From positions 248,001 to 312,000 of the forward strand of contig NZ_QLLL01000001.1 in NCBI RefSeq assembly GCF_003259335.1: DNA of 64,000 nucleotides. Direction: 5' to 3'. The translations under genes were made by a program, and so were the position numbers. The notes under the pieces were generated by a model. It was not told the DNA's origin. It made no database searches and saw only the letters and a program-made list of their open reading frames with translations. Below are positions 8,689 to 17,795 of this stretch, one piece after another (within the stretch, counting starts at the first letter, position 1; every line of letters begins with the position of its first letter). Source of the DNA: Chitinophaga skermanii. GTDB taxonomy: Bacteria > Bacteroidota > Bacteroidia > Chitinophagales > Chitinophagaceae.

Positions 8689-8731
8689 TAAAAATAACAA
8701 ATCCACCTCGCAAAGGCAAGGTGGACTTGTT
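8689..8731 (-). terminator. Terminator of the VWA gene
   Basis: 13-bp stem AACAAATCCACCT with its complement (8696-8708 and 8719-8731, one G-T pair). An A-run just to its left gives the minus-strand U-tract. Confidence 0.8.
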
Positions 8732-8750
8732 TATCGTAGCAAAGCATGGG

Positions 8751-10607
8751 TTATTTCAAGATGGCTGCCTTTTTCACCAATTGGATGAATTCGGCGCAAT
8801 ACCCCTCATTATCATCGCCTTTTGCCCCTTGGGCACGGCTAATTACTTCATCGTAGTTTGCTTGTGCTTTGTATTGAGATTGACGCAGCAATAATCCAAA
8901 TTCCGCCACTGCCGATGCCAAACGGAAATCACGCGGAGCTTGGTCGATTGTTTGCATTGTGGGTTTTAACGTGGTAGATAACAGGTTGCTTTTCATTTCG
9001 CCCGGCAATTTATAGCGGGTTTTCACGGTTAATAACTCGTCGTTATACACACCTATATTCGTCACCTGCTGGTATTTCAATGGATCTACGGCTGGTCTTC
9101 CTTCCGAAGCGCCAATAGGCACAATCTCATACAAGGCGGTTACTGTATGACCAGCACCCATTTCTCCTGCATCTTTCTTATCGTCATTAAAGTCTTCTTT
9201 GTTCAACATCCTATTTTCATAACCTACTAGGCGGTATGCTTGCACAAACTTAGGGTTGAACTCTACTTGGATTTTCACATCGTTCGCAATGGTGAATAGG
9301 GTGCCGCCGAATTCCGTCATGAACGTACGGCGGGCTTCTTCGAAGTTGTCGATGTAAGCATAGTTTCCGTTACCTTTATCTGCCAAAAGTTCTAACTTTT
9401 TATCTTTATAGTTTCCCATACCAAACCCAAGTACAGATAAGTAAATACCTTTATCTCTTTCTTTTGTAATTAGTTTTTCCATGGCTTCATCACTCGATTC
9501 TCCTAAGTTGAAATCGCCGTCTGTAGCCATTACAATCCTATTATTCCCTTTTTTAAGGAAGTATTTGGAGGCTGTTTCATACGCTAATGTTAAACCCGCG
9601 CCCCCTGCGGTACCACCAGATGCTTCTAAGCTTTGTAATGCAGTAATAATCTTCTCTTTATCGGCGCCGGATGTAGAAGGCAATTTAACAGAAACTGCTC
9701 CTGCATAGGTAACAATAGCCACACGGTCTTGCTCGCGCAATTGGTTAATGAGTACTTGGAAGGCACGTTTCACCAATGGCAATTTATGCTCGCTATACAT
9801 CGATCCTGAAACATCAATTAAGAATACAATGTTAGAGGCTGGTAAATGCTCTGTTTGGATGGTTTTGCCTTGCACACCGATTCTTACTAATTGGTGTGTT
9901 GTATTCCACGGACAAACAGCCATATCGGCATATACCGCAATTGGGTGATCTGTTTGCGGCGCTGGGTATTTATAGTCGAAATAATTCACCATTTCCTCTA
10001 CACGTACAGCATCCGCAGGAGGTAGTTGCCCATTGTTTAAAAAACGACGAATATTGGAATATGCTGCACGATCAACGTCGATGGAAAACGTGCTTAATGC
10101 TTCATCTTTTACATTCCGAAAAGCATTGTCTTTTATGCTGGCATAGGATTCTTCTTGCCTATCTGCATAGCTATAATACCCATAAGCACCGGCAGGTGGA
10201 GGAGTGGCTTTGTTCGACATAGTAGAAACGCCCCTAATCATCACTTTTGCGTGCTGGGTAGGTTGTGTTACATTGCTCATAACAACCGATTCTTGCAATG
10301 CCTGTTGTGCCCTTAGTACGATTGTTACCGGGGAACTTGTAGTTCCATCTACATCAACTTCTTTCGCTGTATAACCGATATACAATACCTTTAAACGTGC
10401 TTTCGATTGGGTTAATTTGATGGAGAAATTACCCGATTGATCAGCTGCTACACTGTTCTTCGTGCCAATTTCCAATATGGTGGAAAATGGTAATGCCTCG
10501 TTGTTTTCATTCACTACTTTCCCTGTAATTGTTAATGATTGTGCATATACCTGCACCGTGAATAAAGTAGCCGCGATAAGTATTAAAAAAGACATTAATT
10601 TTTTCAT
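8751..10607 (-). CDS. Secreted VWA/DUF3520 protein with carboxypeptidase-like regulatory domain
   Basis: 618 residues from MKKLMSFLILIAATLFTVQVYAQ (signal peptide); the extra 17 upstream codons are not needed. Order of domains: a CarboxypepD_reg-like beta domain (about 23-105), a VWA N-terminal segment with FSIDVDRAAYSNIRRFLNNG (about 175-240), a VWA domain with the complete MIDAS start DVSGSMYSE (about 265-440), and DUF3520 at the C-terminus. The same layout is found in YfbK-like proteins across Bacteroidota. VWA domains bind partners through a metal; the partner and role are unknown. Monocistronic and divergent from anmK. Confidence 0.85.
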   Translation of the reverse strand: MKKLMSFLILIAATLFTVQVYAQSLTITGKVVNENNEALPFSTILEIGTKNSVAADQSGNFSIKLTQSKARLKVLYIGYTAKEVDVDGTTSSPVTIVLRAQQALQESVVMSNVTQPTQHAKVMIRGVSTMSNKATPPPAGAYGYYSYADRQEESYASIKDNAFRNVKDEALSTFSIDVDRAAYSNIRRFLNNGQLPPADAVRVEEMVNYFDYKYPAPQTDHPIAVYADMAVCPWNTTHQLVRIGVQGKTIQTEHLPASNIVFLIDVSGSMYSEHKLPLVKRAFQVLINQLREQDRVAIVTYAGAVSVKLPSTSGADKEKIITALQSLEASGGTAGGAGLTLAYETASKYFLKKGNNRIVMATDGDFNLGESSDEAMEKLITKERDKGIYLSVLGFGMGNYKDKKLELLADKGNGNYAYIDNFEEARRTFMTEFGGTLFTIANDVKIQVEFNPKFVQAYRLVGYENRMLNKEDFNDDKKDAGEMGAGHTVTALYEIVPIGASEGRPAVDPLKYQQVTNIGVYNDELLTVKTRYKLPGEMKSNLLSTTLKPTMQTIDQAPRDFRLASAVAEFGLLLRQSQYKAQANYDEVISRAQGAKGDDNEGYCAEFIQLVKKAAILK

Positions 10608-10704
10608 GGTCCCCGTTTTTCGTTCGTAAAAATGATGCACCCATTTCCCGTTCTCCATAAATCGGCTATAAAAATTTTGTACGATGCCTTTGGGAATATG
10701 ATGT

Positions 10705-10712
10705 TACCTTTG
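10705..10712 (+). promoter_or_regulatory. TAnnTTTG promoter element, anmK
   Basis: TACCTTTG ends 15 nt before the anmK ATG. A TTTG at 10676-10679 could be the -33 element, although the 25-nt spacing is long. Confidence 0.55.
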
Positions 10713-10727
10713 CGGAAATTTTTGATA

Positions 10728-11828
10728 ATGGTTTATCATGTTATTGGCTTGATGAGTGGTAGCTCACTCGATGGCTTGGATATAGTAAAAGTAGAATTAA
10801 CCGAGGTTCGCGGGCAATGGACATACGAAATCCAATACGCAGAAACTTTAGCATATACAGCGGAATGGTCCGATAAGCTGGCAAATGCCGCTAACATTTC
10901 CGCAAAAGAGTACGTTTTATTACATGCCGCTTACGGTCGTTATATGGGCGAATTGGTGAATCAATTCATCGAGAAAAATGCCCTCGAACATAAAGTGCAT
11001 TTCATCGCTTCTCACGGTCATACAACTTTCCATTTCCCCGCATTTCACGCAACTGCACAACTCGGTGATGGCGCTACATTAGCGGCTGTTACAGGTTTGC
11101 CTGTTATCAGCGATTTGCGCGCAATGGACGTGGCTTTAGGCGGCCAAGGTGCACCTATTGTACCTATCGGCGAACTAATGTTATTACCGGGCTATGATTT
11201 TTATCTCAATCTTGGCGGTATTGCTAATATATCTGCTCCAATTAACGACCAGTACGTTGCATACGATATATGCGCTGCTAACCGTGTTTTAAATGCCCTC
11301 GCAGGTATGCTAGGAAAAGCATACGACGCGAATGGTGATTTGGCGAAAGGTGGTCATGTGGATGAGAAATTGTTAGCACAATTGAATGCACTTCCTTACT
11401 TCGAACAAGCTTACCCGAAGTCTTTGGATAACAGTTTCGGTGTAGATGAAGTGTTACCCATTATTCAATCATATACTTTAAGTGTACAAACCAAATTACG
11501 CACAGTAGTTGAACACATCGCGCAACAAACCGCGAAAGCTGTTGAACAATTACGTGCACAAGGTACTACGGCGGCTACTAATAAATTATTGGTTACCGGT
11601 GGAGGAGCACATAACCAGTTTTTACTGGAAGTATTAGATGGGTATGTAAGCAAATTGGGTATCGATATAATTGTACCCGATGAACAAACGGTCAACTTCA
11701 AAGAAGCCTTAATTATGGCTTTGATGGGCGCTTTACGCTGGAGACAAGAGGTGAATGTACTAAGTTCTGTTACAGGTGCTTCTAGGAACAGTGTGAATGG
11801 TGCTTTGTGGGTCGGCAACGATGTGTAA
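10728..11828 (+). CDS. anmK: Anhydro-N-acetylmuramic acid kinase
   Basis: 366 residues from the ATG giving MVYHVIGLMSGSSLDGLDIV, which is the conserved N-terminus; the frame extends 32 codons further but those overlap the promoter. Later motifs: ASHGHTTFH, QLGDGATLAAVTGLPV, LGGIANIS and VTGGGAHN of the ASKHA kinase fold. It phosphorylates 1,6-anhydro-MurNAc while opening the anhydro ring to give MurNAc-6-phosphate, recycling cell-wall sugars in the cytosol. No murQ is adjacent. Confidence 0.93.
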   Translation: MVYHVIGLMSGSSLDGLDIVKVELTEVRGQWTYEIQYAETLAYTAEWSDKLANAANISAKEYVLLHAAYGRYMGELVNQFIEKNALEHKVHFIASHGHTTFHFPAFHATAQLGDGATLAAVTGLPVISDLRAMDVALGGQGAPIVPIGELMLLPGYDFYLNLGGIANISAPINDQYVAYDICAANRVLNALAGMLGKAYDANGDLAKGGHVDEKLLAQLNALPYFEQAYPKSLDNSFGVDEVLPIIQSYTLSVQTKLRTVVEHIAQQTAKAVEQLRAQGTTAATNKLLVTGGGAHNQFLLEVLDGYVSKLGIDIIVPDEQTVNFKEALIMALMGALRWRQEVNVLSSVTGASRNSVNGALWVGNDV

Positions 11829-11854
11829 CTCCAATTCGCAAAATAAACTAGGTT

Positions 11855-11886
11855 GGTCGGTGTTTTCGTAACATCGACCTTTTTTA
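11855..11886 (+). terminator. Terminator of anmK
   Basis: 10-bp stem GGTCGGTGTT/AACATCGACC (11855-11864 and 11870-11879, one wobble pair) followed by T-rich sequence. Confidence 0.8.
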
Positions 11887-11907
11887 TGTCAAACATTGAT
11901 GTGTCAA

Positions 11908-11939
11908 ATAAAAAACGCTTCCTGTTGTAGGAAGCGTTT
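11908..11939 (-). terminator. Terminator of adenine deaminase gene
   Basis: 11-bp stem AAACGCTTCCT/AGGAAGCGTTT (11913-11923 and 11929-11939) with a 5-nt loop and A-run on the left. Confidence 0.85.
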
Positions 11940-11973
11940 GGTTTATATGTTTCATATGATAGGCTCGTGGCGA

Positions 11974-13614
11974 TTAAGCTTTATACACAAAATCAAACTT
12001 ATCTCCATCGAAAAGTCCTTTATCACTGAGCTTTAAATGAGGTATCACTAGTAAAGCCATGAAAGAAAGTGTCATAAAAGGTGCCGATAATTTACTGCCC
12101 ATTTGTTTTACACTTTTATCCATTTCACTGTATTGCAATGCAACATCATAGCCATCGTGTGTACTCATTAAGCCGGCTACAGGTAAGGGTAACAACTGGA
12201 TGCGTTCTTGCGTAGCGATACTAATACCGCCTTTACTATCGATTAGTAAGTTGACAGCTTCACAAATACTTTGATCGTCGACGCCCACTACAATAATGTT
12301 GTGACTATCGTGTGCTACTGTAGAGGCAATAGCTCCTTTTTTCAAGCCAAAGTTTTTAATAAACGCGGTTGCAACAGGCGCTTCGTTGTAGCGGTTTACA
12401 ACGGCTATTTTTAATACATCTTGCGTAGTATCGGTTTTAATTAAACCATCCTTTACTTTGAGGGTAGCTGTATTAGCAGGCGTAATTAGTTGCCCGTCGA
12501 GCGCTTCAATAACAGGCACTGTAACGGTTTTGTCGTTTTCGTTAGCGGCTTTTACAGCGAAATCTTTAGCAGATTTAAAATCTACGTTAAATTGATTAAT
12601 GGTGGATGTAGGTACTGGTTGGATGAGCGTTCTACCGGCTTCAGACACTTGTTCTCCTTGGATAAATGTACGCATGATGTTGAAGTTTGTGGGATTGTCG
12701 ATCTCGATGAAATCTGCTGGATCTCCAACGCGCAACAAGCCCGATGAAAGTTTGTAATGTGTAACAGGATTTATACACGCTGCTTGAAGGATGTCGTATA
12801 AGTCGTATCCTTTTTCCAGCGCTCGTTTCACCAATAAGTTAATATGACCTTCTACCAGGCTATCGGGATGTTTATCGTCACTACAGAACATTAATTCTTT
12901 CGGGTGAGTAGCAATGAGCGGTACTAATGCTTCGAAATTCTTGGCCGCACTGCCTTCTCGAATCAAAATTTTCATGCCGTAATTCAGCTTATCTATTGCT
13001 TCATCTATGGTAAAACATTCGTGATCTGTACTAATACCCGCTTCGATATACTGGCGGGCTTGCTCGCCGCGTAGACCTGGCGCATGACCATCTACCGGCT
13101 TGTTGTGTTTCTTGGCGGCGGCTAGTTTTGCCAGCACACCAGGGTCTTTATGTAATACCCCGGGGAAGTTCATCATCTCGGTCAAATACTTCACATCTTC
13201 CCTCGCCAATAGCTTATCCACATCTTCGGGCGTAATAGTGGCCCCGGCCGTTTCAAAAATAGTAGCCGGTACGCACGACGGTGCCCCGAAATTAAAATAG
13301 AACGGTACTTGCTGGCCGTTTTCTAACATATATTCTACCCCGGGCACGCCGCATACGTTCGCAATCTCGTGTGGGTCGGATACAGTGCCAATGGTGCCGT
13401 GCACAACGGCCAAACGGGCAAATTCCGATGGAACGAGCATAGAACTTTCAATATGCACATGAGCATCAATAAAACCGGGTAAAATATAGGTGTTCACATG
13501 ATCGGCAATGGGCGTAATTTCCTTGATAACGCCTTCTTGTACCGTGATACGGGCAGGAAATACCCTTTTGGCCTCAATATCTATGAGGTTTGCTGCAATC
13601 TCGAAACTATTCAT
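11974..13614 (-). CDS. ade: Adenine deaminase
   Basis: 546 residues, normal length for the bacterial Ade branch of the amidohydrolase superfamily. Metal-site motifs: GFIDAHVHIESSML (HxH), the Glu region FNFGAPSCVPA, DGHAPGLRG, STDHECFT and FCSDDKHPDSL. The C-terminal adenine-deaminase domain shows VAHDSHNIIVVG and MSTHDGYDVALQY. It deaminates adenine to hypoxanthine in purine salvage. The ATG lies 4 nt after a minus-strand TACTTTTG element, so the message may be leaderless. Convergent with anmK. Confidence 0.94.
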   Translation of the reverse strand: MNSFEIAANLIDIEAKRVFPARITVQEGVIKEITPIADHVNTYILPGFIDAHVHIESSMLVPSEFARLAVVHGTIGTVSDPHEIANVCGVPGVEYMLENGQQVPFYFNFGAPSCVPATIFETAGATITPEDVDKLLAREDVKYLTEMMNFPGVLHKDPGVLAKLAAAKKHNKPVDGHAPGLRGEQARQYIEAGISTDHECFTIDEAIDKLNYGMKILIREGSAAKNFEALVPLIATHPKELMFCSDDKHPDSLVEGHINLLVKRALEKGYDLYDILQAACINPVTHYKLSSGLLRVGDPADFIEIDNPTNFNIMRTFIQGEQVSEAGRTLIQPVPTSTINQFNVDFKSAKDFAVKAANENDKTVTVPVIEALDGQLITPANTATLKVKDGLIKTDTTQDVLKIAVVNRYNEAPVATAFIKNFGLKKGAIASTVAHDSHNIIVVGVDDQSICEAVNLLIDSKGGISIATQERIQLLPLPVAGLMSTHDGYDVALQYSEMDKSVKQMGSKLSAPFMTLSFMALLVIPHLKLSDKGLFDGDKFDFVYKA

Positions 13615-13618
13615 GCAG

Positions 13619-13626
13619 CAAAAGTA
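13619..13626 (-). promoter_or_regulatory. TAnnTTTG promoter element, ade
   Basis: Minus-strand TACTTTTG (13626 to 13619) ends 4 nt before the ade ATG at 13614. Confidence 0.6.
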
Positions 13627-13718
13627 AAAGAAATATCTGCGACCAGGACGCAGTTCCTAGTTTGGCCTAATTTTAGCCTGTTCGTACTGCGATTCTACCT
13701 TTTGGTACAACAGATTTT

Positions 13719-13747
13719 TTGTTATTATCTTTAAAAGGATACATTTG
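13719..13747 (+). promoter_or_regulatory. Complete Bacteroidota-type promoter (TTG-N18-TACATTTG)
   Basis: TTG at 13719-13721 and TACATTTG at 13740-13747 with an 18-nt spacer fit the -33/-7 consensus. The leader to the ATG at 13781 is about 30 nt. Confidence 0.75.
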
Positions 13748-13780
13748 TATTACATCTTCTAAAACTCTAAAAAGAAACTT

Positions 13781-14506
13781 ATGAAACGTTTTAAATTGTT
13801 TACCCTCACGATGGCATTGACTTTCGCAGCTTTTACAAGCTTCGCACAAACTGCGGATGAGGTAGTAAGCAAACACATCGAAGCGATGGGCGGATTAGAT
13901 AAATTGAACGGAATTAAAAGTCTTTACGCTGAAGGTAGCCTCGAAGTACAAGGTATGGAAATCCCTTTCAAACAATGGATTCTCCACGATAAAGGCATGC
14001 GTATGGATATGGAAGTAATGGGTACAGCCAATTCACAAGTTGTAACAACTACCGGTGGTTGGATGTATATGCCAGTTCAAGGTATGTCTGAACCCAAAGA
14101 ATTAACTGCTGAAGAAGCAAAAGCTGGCCAAGGTCAACTCGATTTAAAAGGCGAATTGGTTGATTATAAAACGAGAGGTATCAAAGTTGATCTGAAAGGT
14201 AAAGAAACTATCGACGGCGTTGAATTATACAACTTGTTGGTTACTAAACCTAACGGCGAAACGTCAAACATCTATATCGATACAAAAACAAACTTGATCA
14301 ACAGGAAAGCTGAAAAGAAAAACATCCAAGGTCAAGATGTGGATATCGTAATCGTATTCGGTGATTACAAGAAAGGTCCTGAAGGTATTATGACGCCAAC
14401 AACGTTAGAACAACCGGCTATGGGCGTGAATATCAAAATTAACAAGTATGCTTACAATGGTGCTGATGTGACAGAAACATTGTTCAACAAGCCAGCAGGG
14501 AAATAA
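13781..14506 (+). CDS. Secreted LolA-like (outer-membrane lipoprotein-sorting family) protein
   Basis: 241 residues. Signal peptide MKRFKLFTLTMALTFAAFTSFAQ, then TADEVVSKHIEAMGGLDKLNGIKSL, an opening typical of periplasmic LolA-like beta-sheet proteins in Bacteroidota. Features include EIPFKQWILHDKGMRMDMEV, VDLKGKETIDGVELYNLLV and YIDTKTNLINR. These folds form an open half-barrel that can hold acyl chains. Whether this one carries lipoproteins is unknown; it is not the canonical lolA. Single gene with its own promoter and terminator. Confidence 0.75.
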   Translation: MKRFKLFTLTMALTFAAFTSFAQTADEVVSKHIEAMGGLDKLNGIKSLYAEGSLEVQGMEIPFKQWILHDKGMRMDMEVMGTANSQVVTTTGGWMYMPVQGMSEPKELTAEEAKAGQGQLDLKGELVDYKTRGIKVDLKGKETIDGVELYNLLVTKPNGETSNIYIDTKTNLINRKAEKKNIQGQDVDIVIVFGDYKKGPEGIMTPTTLEQPAMGVNIKINKYAYNGADVTETLFNKPAGK

Positions 14507-14528
14507 TTAATTGATATATCAATTTTTG

Positions 14529-14563
14529 ATAAGGAGTTTCGAAAGGAACTCCTTATTTTTTTG
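14529..14563 (+). terminator. Terminator overlapping the converging WYL gene end
   Basis: 10-bp stem ATAAGGAGTT/AACTCCTTAT (14529-14538 and 14547-14556) followed by a T-run. The stop codon of the opposite WYL gene (14553-14555) lies inside the right arm. Confidence 0.85.
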
Positions 14564-15563
14564 CATATAAATTCACCATGGCTTTCGCTTCTGTTGCCAG
14601 TTTCTCTGCTAAGCTAGCCGGTGCTATTACTCTTACATTCGCACCGTAACTCAATAACAACATCGTTAACTCCGTATTCAATACCACCTGGATGGAAATC
14701 CTACATTCTTCCTCGTTATCTGTTAATAAAGTTTGCGTAGCATGAATAGGCTGCGATTTGATGTATTTCCCTTGTAAAGGGGTAAACGACAGTTCTACGT
14801 GTTCTGGCGCTTCGCCAGGCACGGTTATGCCAATAGCGTGCTGGAAATAGCTGGCATCGTCGAAGTTTTTTTCGTCGAACTTTTGGTTGGTAGGCCATAA
14901 GTCAACCAGCCTATCTAAACCAAACGTAAGCACAGTACCACCGCGGGTTTGTTGACTTTTACCGATCAGGTAAAAACGATCTTGGTACTCGCGGAGGTGA
15001 TAAGGTTCTACCCAGTGTTCCTTGGGCTCGTCGCGCCCGAAGCTTTGGTAGGCAATGCGAATAACGCTGCGTTCTTTGATGGCGTCGACAATATCTGGAA
15101 TAAAGGAGGCGCCTTTATATTGGGAGGCCTTACTGAACTTAATGAGGCCTTGGGTTTCGAGGTTATCGCGGTTGATTTTTAAGCTGGCGGCAATTTTTAG
15201 GATGGCGTCTTCAAATTGTTGAATAACGGGCAGGCTACGGAATTGCTCGAGGATACCGATGGCGATTTCGAGTCCTTGGAGGTCGGCTTCGTCGATAGGT
15301 ATTTGCTTAATGGAGTAATTATCGTCGCTATACGCGTAGGTTCTCGACGAGCGATCGTATACAATCGGTGCATTGTAATTCAGACTGGTATCGCTGCGCA
15401 TGTGCTGGATATCCTGTTGGATCGTTCTTTCACCTACGGGCTTTTCGATTTTATCGGCCACATAAGCAATGATATCGGCGAGCGTGGGTTTGGGTAAACG
15501 TTTGTTTCTTAACCGTTCGTCGATCCAGCGGAAACGAGAAAGCGCGTCTTTATTAAAAGGCAT
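14553..15563 (-). CDS. WYL-domain transcriptional regulator
   Basis: 336 residues from MPFNKDALSRFRWIDERLRN; the 18 upstream codons look non-conserved. An N-terminal winged-helix region (about 1-75, with TLADIIAYVADKIEKPVGERTIQQDIQHM) is followed by a WYL domain (about 140-215, with SVIRIAYQSFGRDEPKEHWVEPYHLREYQDRFYLIG) and a WCX C-terminal domain. WYL regulators bind nucleic-acid-type ligands and often control DNA repair, phage defence or envelope genes; no such cassette is adjacent, so the target is unknown. Divergent from the 202-residue orphan, which it might control. Confidence 0.85.
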   Translation of the reverse strand: MPFNKDALSRFRWIDERLRNKRLPKPTLADIIAYVADKIEKPVGERTIQQDIQHMRSDTSLNYNAPIVYDRSSRTYAYSDDNYSIKQIPIDEADLQGLEIAIGILEQFRSLPVIQQFEDAILKIAASLKINRDNLETQGLIKFSKASQYKGASFIPDIVDAIKERSVIRIAYQSFGRDEPKEHWVEPYHLREYQDRFYLIGKSQQTRGGTVLTFGLDRLVDLWPTNQKFDEKNFDDASYFQHAIGITVPGEAPEHVELSFTPLQGKYIKSQPIHATQTLLTDNEEECRISIQVVLNTELTMLLLSYGANVRVIAPASLAEKLATEAKAMVNLYAKK

Positions 15564-15713
15564 GAATTGCTGTTTAAGGAGTAGTAAAAATAAGGAAAAA
15601 TGGCTGTGATAGGGCATTGGGCAGAAGAATTGAAGAAAAATTCATCTCTTTTTTTACTGCGCATATCCAGTGCGTGGTGAGCGAATAATTTCGTATCATC
15701 AAATCATAGCAAA

Positions 15714-16322
15714 ATGAAAAAGATAGAAGCAAATAAAAGCGGACTAATAACGACGGGCATTTCCATTGGCCAGATTATTTTGGACGACTCGCATTATCTC
15801 ACTTTCTGGGGCTATATCCAAACGCCTGGAGGTGAGTGGAAAAGATGTGACTTTGTAACCAATTACGAGGTATTAAATAACATGTTGCGCTACTTAGAAG
15901 AACATGATGAAGCTGTACAAATGGCCATTGTGCAGAAGTTGGAGCACATGGAGCATATACCCGAAATGATAGACTTTGAAGCCCAATTAGGCCACCCTGT
16001 CAAATTTGAAGACATGCGGTTCTACTTGGCAAAACCCATCTACAAACGTAAAGATGCTTGGGCTGCTTATGCGCAAGACAACTGTTTCTATATTCAAAAA
16101 GTAGAGGCCATCCCAGTCCCCAAACCGGCCAAACCTGCCGTGAATATTGAAATTGATCAATGCATGCAAGTATTAGCAGACCATTACGAGCTGTATTTGG
16201 GCTATTTAGAGTTGGATTTCCCTGAAGATGATGCCCGTAGGAAAGCCAACCTAACGAACGACATGAAATATACCTTAGCTTATTATGCTTGGAAAGAGCA
16301 AGAGCTAAAGGATAAGCAGTAG
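15714..16322 (+). CDS. Hypothetical cytoplasmic protein
   Basis: 202 residues, no signal peptide or membrane segment, not recognised. It starts MKKIEANKSGLITTG, has an aromatic beta-rich N-terminal half (LTFWGYIQTPGGEWKRCDFV), a Pro/Lys linker (PVPKPAKPA, about residue 138) and an acidic helical C-terminus (YELYLGYLELDFPEDDARRK). Codon use resembles its neighbours and the frame is open throughout, so it is probably real. Divergent from the WYL regulator. Confidence 0.65.
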   Translation: MKKIEANKSGLITTGISIGQIILDDSHYLTFWGYIQTPGGEWKRCDFVTNYEVLNNMLRYLEEHDEAVQMAIVQKLEHMEHIPEMIDFEAQLGHPVKFEDMRFYLAKPIYKRKDAWAAYAQDNCFYIQKVEAIPVPKPAKPAVNIEIDQCMQVLADHYELYLGYLELDFPEDDARRKANLTNDMKYTLAYYAWKEQELKDKQ

Positions 16323-16497
16323 CCGGCCTTTACCCCGCTTGTTTGTTAACAACCAGTACCCCAACCCGGCAAGTCCACAACTGTATTATTTTACAGCACA
16401 GGACATCCACTTCAAATTATCTTGCAGGCTGAGGATTAATATTTTCTAATTTTGTGAAATTTTTTACTAGAAGTCTATAATATTTATAGGAAATTAG

Positions 16498-16505
16498 TAT
16501 TTTTG
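16498..16505 (+). promoter_or_regulatory. TAnnTTTG promoter element, peroxiredoxin
   Basis: TATTTTTG about 19 nt upstream of the ATG at 16525. No good -33 TTG is seen. Confidence 0.55.
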
Positions 16506-16524
16506 ACCACATAATTGAAATACT

Positions 16525-17160
16525 ATGAGTTTAAGACTCGGCGACATTGCCCCAAACTTTAAAGCTACAACTTCGCAAGGCGAAATTGATTTTTATGAAT
16601 TCTTAGGTGATAACTGGGGCGTTTTATTCTCGCATCCTGCTGATTATACACCGGTTTGTACAACTGAGCTAGGTAAAACGGCTTTGTTGAAGGACGAATT
16701 TGCAAAACGTGGTGTTAAAGTATTGGCAGTGAGCGTTGACCCGGTTGATAAACACTTAGGCTGGATCAAGGACATTAACGAAACACAAAATTGTGATGTA
16801 ACGTTCCCAATTATAGCTGATGAAGACAGAACAGTAGCGAATTTGTATGGTATGATCCATCCAAATGCGTCAGAAACTTTCACTGTTCGTTCTTTGTTCG
16901 TGATTGGTCCTGATAAAAAAGTGAAATTAACCATCACTTACCCAGCATCTACAGGTAGAAACTTTTACGAGGTTTTACGTGTTATAGATTCATTACAATT
17001 AACAGCTAAGTACAGCGTGGCAACACCGGCAGATTGGAAAGATGGGGAAGACGTGATCGTAGTTCCTGCGATTCCTACATCTGAGATCCCTGGCCGTTTC
17101 CCGAAAGGCTTCACAGAAATTAAGCCTTATTTACGTACAACGCCTCAGCCGAATAAATAG
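16525..17160 (+). CDS. 1-Cys peroxiredoxin (Prx6 family)
   Basis: 211 residues. The peroxidatic cysteine is C45 in the motif HPADYTPVCTTE. The long C-terminal arm with TYPASTGRNFYEVLRVIDSLQ, DWKDGEDVIVVP and FPKGF is characteristic of the Prx6 subgroup, which reduces hydrogen peroxide and organic peroxides with one catalytic cysteine. A second cysteine (NCDVTF, about residue 90) exists but is not in the resolving position of typical 2-Cys enzymes. Cytosolic. Single gene. Confidence 0.93.
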   Translation: MSLRLGDIAPNFKATTSQGEIDFYEFLGDNWGVLFSHPADYTPVCTTELGKTALLKDEFAKRGVKVLAVSVDPVDKHLGWIKDINETQNCDVTFPIIADEDRTVANLYGMIHPNASETFTVRSLFVIGPDKKVKLTITYPASTGRNFYEVLRVIDSLQLTAKYSVATPADWKDGEDVIVVPAIPTSEIPGRFPKGFTEIKPYLRTTPQPNK

Positions 17161-17765
17161 CTGAAAATCAGTTCGCAAAACAAGTAAATTGAATTTATTT
17201 GAGACACTTATAAAATAGTGTTATGTAGAACAGGAATTCGTGCTATCTTTATCGCGTATTTTACGAACGATAATTCAAAAATATTAGATATATCGTGTTG
17301 AAATTGAAATGCTAAATCGTTTTTGGTTTATTGATTTCAACATTTGCAAGATTTTTTTTAATGGTTGGTTTTTGATTTTACGAAACGGGGATTTTTCCCC
17401 GTTTTTCTTTTTTATACATGTCCAACCAGCTTAGCTTCCCCCGGCAGTCCCCTTTTACACTTTATATGATGTCGCTGTTTCCAAACCCTCCCTGTTTTGT
17501 TTCATGAACAAAGCCCGTTTCCTACTATGATAGTAGCGCTTTAATACTTTATATGCCTCTTTTTTAACAAAGAAACCCCTTTCGTGGTAAAATAACCGTA
17601 GTAATAAATCTAAGATGGTTCATTGTAAGTCCCAGTTAGCTTTTGCTGTAAGTAAGCCTAATAAGCTGCATCACCGGCAGCAGAAGAAAGAATAGATGAA
17701 ACTTGGATAATGAGATAGTCCTAGGCGGGAAATCTTTAAGATAATCGTGTTATATAGTAAGAAAA
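17161..17765. other. 600-bp spacer without a gene; possible small RNA
   Basis: The first 220 bp are AT-rich and contain GTTGAAAT/ATTTCAAC (about 17298-17342), ending at an intrinsic terminator 220 nt past the peroxiredoxin stop. This could be a long 3' UTR or a small RNA. From 17412 to 17760 I see no coding frame, tRNA, mobile element or 11-nt array. Confidence 0.4.
17383..17413 (+). terminator. Distal intrinsic terminator
   Basis: 8-bp stem AAACGGGG/CCCCGTTT (17383-17390 and 17397-17404) with an ATTTTT loop and a following T-rich tract. It lies 220 nt beyond the nearest upstream gene. Confidence 0.75.
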
Positions 17766-17787
17766 AGGCTGTGGAACACCACAGCCT
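17761..17787 (-). terminator. Terminator of RluA-family gene
   Basis: 9-bp stem AGGCTGTGG/CCACAGCCT (17766-17774 and 17779-17787), AACA loop, A-run to the left. Confidence 0.85.
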
Positions 17788-17795
17788 CTAAATAT

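Noticed and set aside
17161..17795. 6S RNA or tmRNA gene
   Set aside because: No long closed bubble structure, tag frame or CCA-ended tRNA-like domain could be made out.
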